A DNA stretch of 64,000 nucleotides from Pedobacter nyackensis (GCF_900176505.1 NZ_FWYB01000002.1:645237-709236), one strand, 5' to 3'. Counted from the first letter of the stretch, positions 25,867 to 36,600 are shown. Notes: generated from the letters alone by a model not told the origin. Program-made: numbers and translations.

Positions 25867-25899
25867 TAACCCCAATATTGAAGAAAAATCACAAATAAA

Positions 25900-26901
25900 A
25901 TGCTTGAACGTACTCCCAAATCGCCACCTCAAATTGCTCCATTACCAGCCGATACGAATCAGCCCGAATGGTCGGTTATGATCCCTGCTTACAATTGCAT
26001 CCATTATCTGCGCAAAACGATTGAGAGCGTCTTAGCGCAGGCTCTGGATGCAAAACAAATGCAGATTGAAGTAATAGACGATTTTAGCACCGATAGCGAT
26101 GTAGAGGCCTTAGTAAATGAACTGGGCAAGGGGCGTATTGGTTTTTTCAAACAACCACGTAATGTAGGTAGTCTAAGAAATTTTGAAACTTGTATCAACA
26201 GAGCAAAAGGGAAATTTGTACATATCTTGCATGGCGATGATTTAGTTAAACCAGGATTTTATCAGGAAATTGGCGGGTTATTTGAAAGCCATCCTGAGGC
26301 GGGCGCCGCATTCACCGGTTGTTCTGATATTGATGAAAATGACAAATGGCTTTGGGATAGTGAGCAAATATTAAAGGAGCCTGGCATAATTGATAACTGG
26401 GTACTTAAAATAGCTGAGGGACAATTGCTACAAACACCTTGTATAGTCGTTAGACGCGAAGTATATGAAAAATTAGGTAGTTTTTTTGCCGTGCATTATG
26501 GTGAAGATTGGGAAATGTGGACTCGAATTGCTGCAAATTATCCGGTTGCCTACTCACCAAGAAAATTAGCCTATTATAGGGTGCATTCCAACAACATTAC
26601 AGGTAACTCTTTAACAACTGGTCAAAACATTAAAGACATATCCGCCGTAATTAATATTATCCAAAACTATTTGCCTGCGGATAAGCGAAAAGCGTTAAAA
26701 ACAAGAGCAAGAATGAATTATGCCATTTACATTGGTATATTGTCTGACCGAATCTACCATACACAAAACAACCCTAAGGCGGCCCTTATGCAAGTAACGT
26801 ACGCGTTTAAACTACATCCTAGCAAACGCACATTATATAGGTTTGTAAAAATTCTAACTAAAATATTAATACGATATAAGAATAAACCTCAGCAAGAGTA
26901 A
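25900..26901 (+). CDS. Glycosyltransferase family 2
   Basis: The 333-residue protein has a GT-A domain with WSVMIPAYNCIHYLRKTIES near residue 25, VIDDFSTDSD, and HILHGDDLV as the DxD-like metal site near residue 108. EDWEMWTRIA near residue 200 is the usual acceptor-side acidic motif. It closes the rightward glycan operon, 33 bases after the bifunctional transferase. Confidence 0.87.
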   Translation: MLERTPKSPPQIAPLPADTNQPEWSVMIPAYNCIHYLRKTIESVLAQALDAKQMQIEVIDDFSTDSDVEALVNELGKGRIGFFKQPRNVGSLRNFETCINRAKGKFVHILHGDDLVKPGFYQEIGGLFESHPEAGAAFTGCSDIDENDKWLWDSEQILKEPGIIDNWVLKIAEGQLLQTPCIVVRREVYEKLGSFFAVHYGEDWEMWTRIAANYPVAYSPRKLAYYRVHSNNITGNSLTTGQNIKDISAVINIIQNYLPADKRKALKTRARMNYAIYIGILSDRIYHTQNNPKAALMQVTYAFKLHPSKRTLYRFVKILTKILIRYKNKPQQE

Positions 26902-26915
26902 AATCGCTCCAATAA

Positions 26916-27767
26916 TTAAGTTTTCTTATCTATTGCCGCATCTATATAATCCAGCACATCCTTATCAATATCCATGTCAAACTTTCGAGCGTAGAACCGC
27001 TCTGAAATCATTATGTCATCTGCATCTTCCATTGTAAACACAATTGGTCTTGATCCCCCTTTCGGAAATTTTATATATCGTAAATATTCATTTACGACAT
27101 TGTCTTTCCAGACAGAATTTAGGAGGATTGTCTGAAAAACCAACTCGTCAGCACCCCATGTCATCTTAAAAAAGCGCTCTACAGATCTATTTTCCTTTAA
27201 ATAATTTATCACATACCTTGCATGTGCAGGAGCTATCGTAACCCATTGCGACAATCCATAAGGATTTAAATTATTGGGAAGCCTTTTTGGAGGTAATATT
27301 TTATTCAATATTCCTTGTATTCTATATTTAAGCGGATAATTATACTCACTAAAATGGTATTTTGTTAATCGTTCAATAGCCTCTTTCCAATCCTCGTAAA
27401 TTGAAAAGGACTTCATAAAAGTTTTGCCAGGATTTGAAAATAGAAAGCTTTGTATTTCGGCAGGACCTTTTAAAGGATAGTCTTGCCCGCTTAGTAAGTT
27501 AATATGGCTATATTCATAAGGGTTACTTAATATCTCCTCCATACTATCCAACGTCGCTTTTACCATGGTATAGTCGCCCCAGGTAACTTTAGTTCTATTT
27601 TTAATAAAAAGAACATTTGGTAGTGATGCCAGATGAACAAATTTTGTTAAGTCACTCTTTTTATCTAAATGGATGTAAACATCTGTTTCAGAATAGATTA
27701 ATCGCTTCACAAGCCGTTCAAGTTGCAATGGACTACAATGTGCAAGTATTAAATGGGCTAATCGCAT
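26916..27767 (-). CDS. Core-2/I-branching-type beta-1,6-N-acetylglucosaminyltransferase (GT14)
   Basis: The 283-residue protein shows the GT14 pattern: LAHLILAHCSPLQLERLVKR at the start, VYIHLDKKSD near residue 32, a VTWGDYTMVKATLDS segment near 65, INLLSGQDYPLKGP near 92 and TWGADELVFQTILLNS near 203. GT14 enzymes transfer GlcNAc or xylose; the exact linkage cannot be told. It is convergent with the glycan operon and probably belongs to the same surface-sugar function. Confidence 0.82.
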   Translation of the reverse strand: MRLAHLILAHCSPLQLERLVKRLIYSETDVYIHLDKKSDLTKFVHLASLPNVLFIKNRTKVTWGDYTMVKATLDSMEEILSNPYEYSHINLLSGQDYPLKGPAEIQSFLFSNPGKTFMKSFSIYEDWKEAIERLTKYHFSEYNYPLKYRIQGILNKILPPKRLPNNLNPYGLSQWVTIAPAHARYVINYLKENRSVERFFKMTWGADELVFQTILLNSVWKDNVVNEYLRYIKFPKGGSRPIVFTMEDADDIMISERFYARKFDMDIDKDVLDYIDAAIDKKT

Positions 27768-27953
27768 TAGGTTTGTTAAGCAGTTAATATCATGATGGTC
27801 AAGAGCTCTTAAATATACACGTAATTACTAGTCCAGCAAAATCACTTGTCGTAAAATATAAAGAACAAGGTCACAACTATCCTTCTAAAATAGAAATCAG
27901 ATCTCCATTGGGGTAACTTGTTAAAGCTATGTTCCTCCTTCTTTAATAACATT

Positions 27954-28853
27954 TCAATCGGCAGGTCGCAAAAAAGGGGTGCTGGTGTTCCTTTCAATAA
28001 ATACTTTACGGTATTCCCTGGGTGATATGCCCTGGTGAATTTTAAATTGCCTGTTGAAATAGGAAACATTATCAAAACCACAGGCATAACAGATGTCTGT
28101 AATGTTATATTCTTTCCCTATTAATAATTTAGTAGCATGGCTGATCCTGATCTCATTGACAAACTGCGAGAAGGTTTTGTGGGTACTTCTTTTAAAGTAA
28201 CGGCAAAACGCTGCTTTGCTCATGCAGGCCATGGAAGCCGCCGAGCTGATATCTATATTATGATGATAATTTTCAAATACATAGTTGAAAATGGAACCCA
28301 GTTTGTTAGAATCACTTTCCCTGAACCGTATTTTCCTGATATCGTCTGTTAGTAATAAAGCGCCTTCGCTACTGCGCAGGCACAGTTCTTCCAGTACCTG
28401 CAGCAACAGAATCAGGTTCCTCATCTGCTGGTTAGGCTGGAATTGGAAGAACAGGGCGCTGAGTGAAGGCCCCGCGCTACTGAATTTTATACCATAAGCC
28501 GATTGCTGCAGCAGTTCTTTTATCTTTCTCAGCTCCAGGCTCTCAAAGAAATCCTTTCCCATGAAATCCGCAGTGAACTGTACTACTATGGCGTGTGCTA
28601 CATCAGGGGTATTTTTAGATAAGTTGTCATTGGAAAAACAATGCACCAAGCCCTGCCCGAACATAAAGATCTCTCCTTCGTTATAATTCATCACCTTGTT
28701 GCCTACATATACATGGCCTGAACTTTTCACGATCAGGATCACTTCATACCCATGGTGAAAATGAAAAGTATTCGTAAACCGCGGCTGACAGTATTCCTTG
28801 ATGGCAAAACTGGCATCCTCAGGAGTAGATATATGTCGGTAAGAAGCTTTCAT
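27954..28853 (-). CDS. AraC-family transcriptional regulator
   Basis: From the ATG at 28853 the protein has 299 residues. An N-terminal cupin-like sensor (HFHHGYEVILIVKSSGHVYV, about residues 27-46) precedes a C-terminal double helix-turn-helix (DISSAASMACMSKAAFCRYF and ITDICYACGFDNVSYFNRQF, about 205-285). Codon use is GC-richer than in the genes to the left. It stands divergent to the sugar-acid gene cluster starting at 29038 and probably controls it. The 190 bases between its stop and 27767 hold nothing recognisable. Confidence 0.87.
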   Translation of the reverse strand: MKASYRHISTPEDASFAIKEYCQPRFTNTFHFHHGYEVILIVKSSGHVYVGNKVMNYNEGEIFMFGQGLVHCFSNDNLSKNTPDVAHAIVVQFTADFMGKDFFESLELRKIKELLQQSAYGIKFSSAGPSLSALFFQFQPNQQMRNLILLLQVLEELCLRSSEGALLLTDDIRKIRFRESDSNKLGSIFNYVFENYHHNIDISSAASMACMSKAAFCRYFKRSTHKTFSQFVNEIRISHATKLLIGKEYNITDICYACGFDNVSYFNRQFKIHQGISPREYRKVFIERNTSTPFLRPAD

Positions 28854-29037
28854 ATGATTGTTTTTTAGTACAATACTTATTTTCGGAAGCAATAATTAAG
28901 CATTAAGGTAAATATAGTATCAGAAATTGGCAAATGAAGTATTTTTATTTCAACCGAAATCTGAATAAGTTTGTTATAGTAGGCTTTTGCTAAGCATAGT
29001 CTTCAATCAAACCTGACCACATTTTATATAACTCGTT

Positions 29038-29922
29038 ATGGAACTCGCGATACACAATTGGATGCGTGCTGAAACTATAGAAACAACAATACGAAGGGTT
29101 TCTGCTATCGGATATACCCGGCTTGAAATAGCCGGAAGCCCGGATCAGTACAACACAAAAGACCTGAGAAAACTAATGAAGGAGCATGGCCTCTCCTGCT
29201 GGGGCTCTGTAACGCTGATGCTTGGGGAACGTAACCTGCTGGCCAGCAACGAGGCGCAACGCGCCGCTTCTGTACAGTATGTAAAGGATGTAGTGAAAAT
29301 GGTGAAAGAGCTGGATGGTCATATGGTATCAGTTGTTCCGGGTACAGTAGGAAAGATAGTGCCGGACGGAAGACCTGAAGAAGAATGGGACCGGGCTATT
29401 AATTCCATGAAGGAAATATATGAATACAGTGAAGCCGCTGGCATATTGCTGGGCATAGAGCCTATCAATAGGTTTGAAACCTATTTCATCAACCGAGCAG
29501 AGCAGGCGCTGGCACTGGCTGCAGAAGTTGGCCCAAACTGTGGCGTGTGCCTCGATACCTTTCATATGAATATCGAAGAAAGGGATATGTTCGAAGCCAT
29601 AAGAATGGCGAAGGACAAGCTGGTAGGTTTTCATGTGGCAGATAATAACAGGATGGCGCCGGGAATGGGGCACCTCAACTGGCAAAAGATCATAGACACA
29701 CTGCGGGAAGTAAATTATGACAGTGTGCTTTCTGTAGAGTTCTGTGCGCCGTTGGATCGTACACCCGCCAACCCCTACCCTGGCTGCATCGATGAAATGC
29801 CTGAAAATCTTAGCCCTGAGCAGGAGAAATTCTTGATAGATCATGGCAGTTCTTCTGTTACAGACGCATTTTATACCATGCTCACCAAAGAATCATATCA
29901 TACCTTATCAAAACTTATCTAA
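29038..29922 (+). CDS. TIM-barrel sugar epimerase/isomerase (D-tagatose 3-epimerase / hydroxypyruvate isomerase type)
   Basis: The 294-residue protein belongs to the xylose-isomerase-like TIM barrels. Metal ligands are recognisable in GIEPINRFETYFIN (Glu near residue 141), CLDTFHMNIEE (Asp and His near 173-176), GFHVADNNRMAPGMGH (His) and LSVEFCAP (Glu near 235), the pattern of ketose 3-epimerases. It is the first gene of the cluster, divergent from the AraC gene. Codon use is markedly GC-rich (many GCG, CTG, GGC) against the AT-rich host. Confidence 0.82.
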   Translation: MELAIHNWMRAETIETTIRRVSAIGYTRLEIAGSPDQYNTKDLRKLMKEHGLSCWGSVTLMLGERNLLASNEAQRAASVQYVKDVVKMVKELDGHMVSVVPGTVGKIVPDGRPEEEWDRAINSMKEIYEYSEAAGILLGIEPINRFETYFINRAEQALALAAEVGPNCGVCLDTFHMNIEERDMFEAIRMAKDKLVGFHVADNNRMAPGMGHLNWQKIIDTLREVNYDSVLSVEFCAPLDRTPANPYPGCIDEMPENLSPEQEKFLIDHGSSSVTDAFYTMLTKESYHTLSKLI

Positions 29923-29925
29923 AGC

Positions 29926-29976
29926 ATGAAAAAATCATGATAGCTTCATCACAAATAAAAAACAAATTATATTCTA
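29926..29976 (+). repeat. Stop-to-start element, copy A (shortened hairpin)
   Basis: It begins four bases after the stop of the epimerase gene and runs to the start codon of the enolase gene. It keeps the conserved right arm TCATGATAGCTTCAT (29935-29949) and the 27-base A-rich leader (CACAAATAAAAAACAAATTA at its start), but only ATGAA is left of the left arm. It is related to the complete copies at 31645 and 39395. Confidence 0.7.
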
Positions 29977-31143
29977 ATGAAAATAACTAATGTAGAAGCA
30001 TTTTGGTTACGTTGCCCAATTCCTGAAGCAAAACAACACACTTCAGACTATGGGCTGCTCACCAATTTTGACATGACCCTTGTAGTGATAACAACAGATT
30101 CAGGATTACAGGGATTTGGAGAAGCCAAAGCTGCGGTAGGCTCTTCCGGAATATGCGCTTCCATTGTAAATTGTATCGAAAATGAACTGAAACCCGTACT
30201 GCTGGGCAAGTCTGTAAAAGACATCACCCGCCTCTGGGAAGAAATGTATAACGGAACAAGAGACCACTATGCGTTGTCAAGGGGAAGAAAATTTCCTATC
30301 CTTGGCAGGCGGGGCCTTACCATATCCGCCATGAGTGGCGTTGATACGGCGTTATGGGACCTTAAGGGAAAAATGCTGAACGTTCCCATACTGGACTTGC
30401 TGGGTGGGGCCTGCAGAGCGAAAATGCCCGCTTATGCAAGTGGAGGCTGGGCAGATGAGGAGAATATCGGCGAACAATTGAAAGGCTACGTGAGTAAGGG
30501 GTTTAAAGGGGTGAAGATGCGTGTTGGGGTGATGGACGATACTGTGCAGAAAAGCATAAACAGGGTAAAGGCTGCGAGAGCTGCGCTGGGGCCGGATATC
30601 AAATTGATGGTAGATGCACATGGAACTTTCAGCGTACCGGAGGCGAAGCAATTTTGCAGGGGTGTGGAAGACTGTAATGTATATTGGTTTGAAGAGCCCA
30701 TCAGTCCTGACAATAGGAAAGGAACAGCAGAGGTAAGGGCTTCCACCCACATACCCATCGCCGCAGGCGAAAGTGAGTTTACCAGCTTTGACATCCATGA
30801 TCTCTTACAAATCAGGGCTATAGATGTTATCCAGCCGGATGCCGCCATCATTGGTGGTATTTCAGAGGCGATGCGCGTAAGCCACCTGGCAAGTGTACAT
30901 CAGGTAGAGCTGGCACCTCATTGCTGGGGTTCGGCCTTTTCTTTTATGGCCGGGCTAACCGTAGCATTTGCCTCAGCTTCTGCAACTATTATTGAGTTTT
31001 CTCTGGGCGGAAACCCTATGATGTACGAGCTGGTGAACGAACAGATCTCTGTTATAAATGGTGAGATCAGCGCGCCCTCAGCTCCGGGATTGGGGCTAAC
31101 CCCTAACTGGGATTTTGTGAAACAGTTTAAGCAGTCAGTTTAA
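29977..31143 (+). CDS. Mandelate racemase / muconate lactonizing enzyme family protein
   Basis: The 388-residue enolase-superfamily protein has an N-terminal capping domain and a barrel with KMRVGV (K-x-R base, near residue 171), VDAHGTF (Asp ligand, near 208), FEEPISP (Glu), AAGESEF (third ligand) and ELAPHCWGSAF with a His at about 312. A KxR/His pair is the mandelate-racemase-like arrangement, used in acid-sugar dehydratases; the substrate is probably a sugar acid. It lies ten bases before the VOC gene. Confidence 0.87.
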   Translation: MKITNVEAFWLRCPIPEAKQHTSDYGLLTNFDMTLVVITTDSGLQGFGEAKAAVGSSGICASIVNCIENELKPVLLGKSVKDITRLWEEMYNGTRDHYALSRGRKFPILGRRGLTISAMSGVDTALWDLKGKMLNVPILDLLGGACRAKMPAYASGGWADEENIGEQLKGYVSKGFKGVKMRVGVMDDTVQKSINRVKAARAALGPDIKLMVDAHGTFSVPEAKQFCRGVEDCNVYWFEEPISPDNRKGTAEVRASTHIPIAAGESEFTSFDIHDLLQIRAIDVIQPDAAIIGGISEAMRVSHLASVHQVELAPHCWGSAFSFMAGLTVAFASASATIIEFSLGGNPMMYELVNEQISVINGEISAPSAPGLGLTPNWDFVKQFKQSV

Positions 31144-31153
31144 ATCATTACTT

Positions 31154-31645
31154 ATGGCAAAAGCACTTAAAATTAACCACGTTACCCTCATCGTAGATAA
31201 CCTGGAAAAAGCAGGCGAGTTTTACAAACAAGAACTAGGCCTTGAACCGCTACCCGCTTTTCGGTTCGATTATCCCGTGATGTTCTTCAAATTTAATGAT
31301 GAACAGCAATTGCATATTTCGGAATGGGAAGACCGCACTTCATTTCGCGGGCATATCTGTGTGCAGGTAGACGATTTCAGCAGCATCTTCTTTCGCATGA
31401 AAGAACTGAACGCTATAGACGTAAATCCCTGGGGAAAAGTAAGAAAGCTGCCTGATGGTGCCATGCAGATGTTTGTGCGTGATCCTTCAGGCAACCTGGT
31501 AGAGATTTCTTCTATACCAGGAGCGGAAGTGGATGACCGCATCTTTAAAGATGAATTGTACGAAGAGGGCCTGTATGTTTCAAAAAGAAACGATTTCAGA
31601 GGATTAAAATCTGACGACGCTACTTTGTATCACAACAAGCCATGA
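31154..31645 (+). CDS. VOC-family (glyoxalase/extradiol dioxygenase fold) protein
   Basis: The 163-residue protein has a single vicinal-oxygen-chelate domain: INHVTLIVDNLEKAGEFYKQ at the start (His as first metal ligand), LHISEWEDRTSFRGHICVQV near residues 53-72, and FVRDPSGNLVEISS (Glu ligand) near residue 116. Members do isomerisations or dioxygenations; the role here is unclear. Its stop codon TGA overlaps the first base of element copy B. Confidence 0.82.
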   Translation: MAKALKINHVTLIVDNLEKAGEFYKQELGLEPLPAFRFDYPVMFFKFNDEQQLHISEWEDRTSFRGHICVQVDDFSSIFFRMKELNAIDVNPWGKVRKLPDGAMQMFVRDPSGNLVEISSIPGAEVDDRIFKDELYEEGLYVSKRNDFRGLKSDDATLYHNKP

Positions 31646-31783
31646 TGAAACCATCATAAGCATAACAGCTTACAAACAGCAATGAACCGAGCTTGCGAGC
31701 TCATGAATGCAATTAAACAATAAGAGCTAATGAATAATATGCTTATGATAGCTTCATAACCTTTAAAAAGAAAATATATACTG
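31645..31783 (+). repeat. Stop-to-start element, copy B (hairpin plus leader)
   Basis: The left arm (31645-31664, ATGAAACCATCAT then AAGCATA) and the right arm (31738-31757, TATGCTT then ATGATAGCTTCAT) pair over 20 bases with two mismatches. The 73-base interior includes ACAAACAGCAATGAA, shared with copy C, and a 50-base addition containing GAGCTTGCGAGCTC and a twofold GAGCTnATGAAT. A 26-base leader (AACCTTTAAAAAGAAAATAT at its start) ends at the ATG of the dehydrogenase. Confidence 0.82.
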
Positions 31784-32716
31784 ATGAAAAACGTATTGTT
31801 GCTTGAAACCATCGCAGAGGAAGCACTAGCGGTATTGCAGGAAAATGTGAACGTATTCACAGGATACGATGAAGCCGAATTAAAAGATGTCCTGAACAAT
31901 GTGGAAGTACACGCCATCATTACGAGGGGAAAAAAGCATATAGATAAGGTTTTGATGGAAGGCTGCCCCCATTTACAGGTGGCAGCCAGATGTGGTGTGG
32001 GCCTGGATAATGTAGATGTGGCCGAAGCAACTGCAAGAAAAATCAGGGTGATCAATGCCCCTGGCAGTAATGCTGCCACCATTGCGGAGCATACCCTCGC
32101 CTTAATGCTGATGTTAATGCGCGATATGTACAGATCGGTGGACCGTGTTAAACAGAACGACTGGAATTGGCGCAATCAATATGCTGGTGATGAGCTGAAC
32201 GGCAAAACCCTTGGCATACTGGGAATGGGAAATATCGGAAAACGGGTGGCCAGACTGGGAGAAGCCTTTGGTATGAAAGTCCTGTACTGGAGCAGATCAG
32301 CACAGGGCCAGCCTATGGAAGAAGTATTGCAGCAATCTGACATAGTCAGTCTGCACCTCCCCTTAAGCAATGAAACGAATGAGATAATCGGAGCAGCACA
32401 ACTCGCATTGATGAAGCCACGGGCATTCCTGATCAACACGGCAAGGGGTGCGCTGATAGATCATTTAGCACTCCTGGATGCTTTGAACGCGGGGACCATT
32501 GCCGGTTTTGCTGCAGATGTGCTGCCAGATGAACCACCTGTGCAGAGCCTGGCTGTTGTACAGCACCCGGCTGCGATTGTTACACCGCATTCCGCCAGCC
32601 TTACCGCATCCACATACCGGCAGATGTGTCTGCTTACCGTAAATAATGTAGTGGCAGTACTTACAGGCCGGCAGCCCGAATTAAACAGCGTATATAACCG
32701 TAACTCGTTTGTATGA
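31784..32716 (+). CDS. D-isomer-specific 2-hydroxyacid dehydrogenase
   Basis: The 310-residue protein has a Rossmann NAD motif GILGMGNIGKRVARLGEAFG near residue 145 and the catalytic set of the family: Arg in NTARGALIDH near 226, Glu in DVLPDEPP near 252 and His in TPHSAS near 271. It reduces a 2-keto acid or oxidises a D-2-hydroxyacid with NAD(P). It is the fourth gene of the cluster, immediately after element copy B. Confidence 0.88.
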   Translation: MKNVLLLETIAEEALAVLQENVNVFTGYDEAELKDVLNNVEVHAIITRGKKHIDKVLMEGCPHLQVAARCGVGLDNVDVAEATARKIRVINAPGSNAATIAEHTLALMLMLMRDMYRSVDRVKQNDWNWRNQYAGDELNGKTLGILGMGNIGKRVARLGEAFGMKVLYWSRSAQGQPMEEVLQQSDIVSLHLPLSNETNEIIGAAQLALMKPRAFLINTARGALIDHLALLDALNAGTIAGFAADVLPDEPPVQSLAVVQHPAAIVTPHSASLTASTYRQMCLLTVNNVVAVLTGRQPELNSVYNRNSFV

Positions 32717-32737
32717 TAATCATTAATCCTTATTAAG

Positions 32738-33595
32738 ATGAATACTTTTTTTGCAGGTTTATTGTTAACCCTAAGTACAGTGTTGTTCTGTGCGCCATCT
32801 CCGAAAAAGACTAAAAAGCCACTCGTGGTTTTTGTGTGTGGAGATCATGAATACAGTGGTGAAGAAACCCTTCCCATCATTGCGGCAGAACTGGAAAAGA
32901 ACTATGGCATGAGGGCCGTCGTTCTCAAAGCATCTCCGGACCACAACAGCGAAGAGAATATTCCAGGGCTGGAAGTATTAAAGGATGCAGACTTAGCCAT
33001 TTTCTATTTGCGCTGGCGAAGACTTCCTCCTGAACAGCTTGCCCATATTGAAGCCTACTTGAAGTCGGGAAAACCTGTGATGGGTTTCCGCACCACTACA
33101 CATGCATTCAATTTTCCCAAAGGGCATGTCAGCGAAAAATGGAATGCCTTCGGGGAGTTTGCATTGAATACGCCTCCGGGCTGGGGAGGCAAAGCTAAAC
33201 ATACACACTATGGACACAATAGCAGCACAGATGTGAGCATCGTTCCCAAAGCATCCGGCAACCCTATCCTCACAGGAGTAGCAAAGGATTTTTACGTTCG
33301 CTCATGGTTGTACCATGTGGTGCCGGATTATCCGCTGAAAGGCTCTACTATCTTGCTCACAGGCAAAGCGGTAAACCCGCAAAGAGCAGCTGTAGAAAAC
33401 CCCGTTGCCTGGACTGGCACCAACGCTTTCGGTGGAAAGATTTTTATGACCACGCTTGGCCATCCCGAAGATTTCAGGATAGAATCTTTTCAGCGGCTCG
33501 TGATCAATGCCGTTCACGATGAACTAGGCCTGAAAGTGCCAAAGAAATGGAAAGGTAAAATGGATATCCAGGTACCTTACCGTGTTGCTAAATAA
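32738..33595 (+). CDS. Secreted ThuA-like domain protein
   Basis: The 285-residue protein has a short signal peptide (FAGLLLTLSTVLFCAPSPK) and a ThuA-like class I glutamine-amidotransferase-type fold: LVVFVCGDHEYSGEE, then DLAIFYLRWRRL near residue 87, KPVMGFRTTTHAF near residue 110 and a final MTTLGHPEDFRIESFQR. ThuA-like proteins are linked to carbohydrate use; no enzyme activity is assured. The following gene lies 14 bases on. Confidence 0.78.
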   Translation: MNTFFAGLLLTLSTVLFCAPSPKKTKKPLVVFVCGDHEYSGEETLPIIAAELEKNYGMRAVVLKASPDHNSEENIPGLEVLKDADLAIFYLRWRRLPPEQLAHIEAYLKSGKPVMGFRTTTHAFNFPKGHVSEKWNAFGEFALNTPPGWGGKAKHTHYGHNSSTDVSIVPKASGNPILTGVAKDFYVRSWLYHVVPDYPLKGSTILLTGKAVNPQRAAVENPVAWTGTNAFGGKIFMTTLGHPEDFRIESFQRLVINAVHDELGLKVPKKWKGKMDIQVPYRVAK

Positions 33596-33609
33596 ATCCG
33601 TCAGAGATC

Positions 33610-36600
33610 ATGAGACTAATAAAGATCAGCTTGCTATGCCTCTTTGCAATTGTACCTGCAGCGGTAATTATAAACGCCTTTAAATATAAAGATACTCCAC
33701 TAGCCATTGCTAAAGGGACGCGTATTGCCTTGATTGGCAACAACCTGGGATCGAGAATGATCAACTATGATAATTTTGAAACAGAACTGCAGCTTCGTTT
33801 TCCAACGCATGAATTATTCATCCGCAATATGTGCGACGAGGGGGAAACGCCTGGCTTCCGGCCTCATGCCAGCAGGAATTCTCCATGGGCCTTTCCCGGT
33901 GCAGAAAAGTTCCAGGTAGAAAGGGCAAACCTTGTAAAAAGGAAAGATGCCGGTGGCACATTAGAAATGGATGACCCCGGTGAAGGTTTTTTTGAGACGC
34001 CTGATCAATGGCTCAGCAGACTCAAAACGGATGTGATCATTTCCTTTTTTGGATTTAATGAGTCTTTTGCAGGAAAAGCGGGGCTTGACAACTATAAAGC
34101 AGAACTTGATGCTTTTATTAAATGGACACTGAAGCAAAAATATAATGGTACTTCGGCGCCGCAGCTGGTGATTGTTTCACCCATTGCTTTTGAGAACCTT
34201 AGCAGTAAAAGCAGCTACGATCTGCCAGATGGCCGAAAGGAAAATGAAAACCTCCAGCTATACACCAGTGCAATGAAGGAGATTGCTGCACAAAATAAAG
34301 TACGTTTCGTAGATGTATTCAACCCTTCATTAAAATGGTATGCAGCTACTACAGCGCCATTAACCATCGATGGTTCTCAACTGAATGAAGAAGGATACAA
34401 AAAACTCGGGGTATTGCTGGCAGACCAGATCTTTGGGGAAGGTTCTTCCTCGGCAGAAAGCAATAGAAAGCTGGTGCACGATGCCGTAATGGAAAAGAAC
34501 TGGATGTGGTTGAACGATTTCAAAATTCCTAATGGGGTGCACGTATATGGCCGCAGGTATAAACCATATGGGCCAGACAATTTTCCTGCCGAAATAAAGA
34601 AGATCCGTGAGATGACAACGATCAGGGACACTGCTATCTGGCTGGCTGCCGCTAAAGGGACGAAAATGAATCTGGAAGCTGCTGATAAGCATACAAGCGT
34701 TTTACCAGAGGTTAAAACCAACTATACATCCAGCAATAAAACCGGTAGCCTTAAGTATCTCATGGGGCAGGAAGCTGTAAACAGTCTGAAAGTACCTCCA
34801 GGCTACAAGGTGGAATTATTTGCTTCAGAAACGGAGTTTAGCTTCCTGGCCAAACCTGTACAGTTATCGTTCGATAATAAAGGACGGCTGTGGGTAGCCG
34901 TCATGCCCAGCTATCCGCAATATAAGGTAGGAGATGCAAAGCCTAACGACAAGATCATTATTCTTGAAGATACCAACCAGGATGGCAAAGCAGATAAACA
35001 AACTGTTTTTACAGATGGACTCCATTTACCACTCGGTTTTGAGATTGCACCGGAAGGTGTATACGTAGCACAGGGACCTAATCTAATCCTTTTGACAGAT
35101 ACCGATGGTGATGATAAAGCAGATAAGAAAGAAATTTTGTTAAGCGGTTTTGATGACCACGACTCGCACCATAGCAGTCATGCCTTCACAACAGATCCTT
35201 CCGGGGCCATTTATTCGGGCGAAGGGGTGTTCCTCCGTACCAATGTAGAAACTTCCTACGGGCCTGTTTATGCTACCAATGGTGGTTTTTACAGATACGA
35301 CCCACGGCGCAGGAAACTGGAACGCACGGCACAACTGGCCATTCCAAATCCATGGGGCATTACATTCGATGATTGGGGGCAGCCCTTTTATGCGGAAACA
35401 TCTAGTCCCGATTTTCGCTGGATGCTTCCCGGAACAATATTGCCAAGATATGGTCAGGCCACACACAAATCAAGACAACTGATAGAACAGCAGCATCTGG
35501 TACGACCAACATCAGGTATTGAAATTGTATCCAGCCGCCATTTTCCTGATGATATTCAGGGAGATTTCCTGATCAACAATACCATTGGTTTCCTGGGAAC
35601 GAAACAACATACGCTGGAAGACGACGGAACAGGTTATAAAACCCGTTTCCGTATGGACCTGCTGGTGAGCGATGATCCTAATTTCCGCCCGGTAGATCTG
35701 GAGTTTGCACCCGACGGTTCCTTATTCGTAATCGATTGGCATAATATCCTCATCGGGCATATGCAGCACAATGCACGGGACCCCTTGCGTGACCATTCAC
35801 ATGGAAGGATCTACCGCATTACTTATCCTTCCAGGCCTCTGGTAAAACCGGCAAAAATAGCGGGTGCCAGTATAGAAGAACTCCTGGATAATCTGAAACT
35901 GCCCGAGTATCGGACCCGTTACAGGACCCGCCGGGAACTTAGGGGGCGTGATGTTGCTCAGGTACTGGCTAAACTCACAACCTGGGTAGCGAAACTGGAT
36001 ACCAGCGACGCCAGGTATGAACATCATTTACTTGAAGGCCTGTGGGTGAGCTGGGGAATGAACAAAGTAGATCAGCGACTTTTAAAACAAGTATTGAAAG
36101 CGAAAGATTATCGTGCAAGAGCTGCGGCAGTACAGGTAGTACGTTATACCGGACACCAGCTGCCAGACCAGGCGAACTTACTGATGGAAGCCGCCAGGGA
36201 TAAAAATAACCGTGTAAGGCTCACGGCTATTGTAGCTGCTTCATGGATCGGGAAGGAAAAAGGGCTTCCTGTTTTAGCAGAAGCCAGTAAATTGCCGCTG
36301 GATAGCTGGATGGTTCATGCCCATAAAACCGCTGTGGCACATTTGAACGGGAAAAATGTAGCAGAAGAAAAAGTGAAAAAGGAAGAAACAGCGCTCAAAG
36401 GCGCAACACTTGCATTATTTAACCAGGGAAAAATTATTTATAACAAAGAAGGATACTGTACAACTTGTCATCAACCTGATGGCAAAGGGCTCACAGCTGC
36501 AGGCTTCCCCCCGCTTACACCCAATATATGGGTAAACGGGAGTGACGATAGACTCATCAAACTGGTACTGAAAGGCATAATGGGGCCGATAGAGGTAAAT

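Noticed and set aside
29329..29844. Long open frame on the minus strand inside the epimerase-like gene
   Set aside because: It overlaps a gene with clear active-site motifs on the plus strand; the GC-rich third positions of that gene remove stops from the other strand.
31645..31783. Copy B as an integron attC site
   Set aside because: No GTTRRRY or RYYYAAC core is present at the ends, and no integron integrase gene lies in the window; only the arm architecture is similar.
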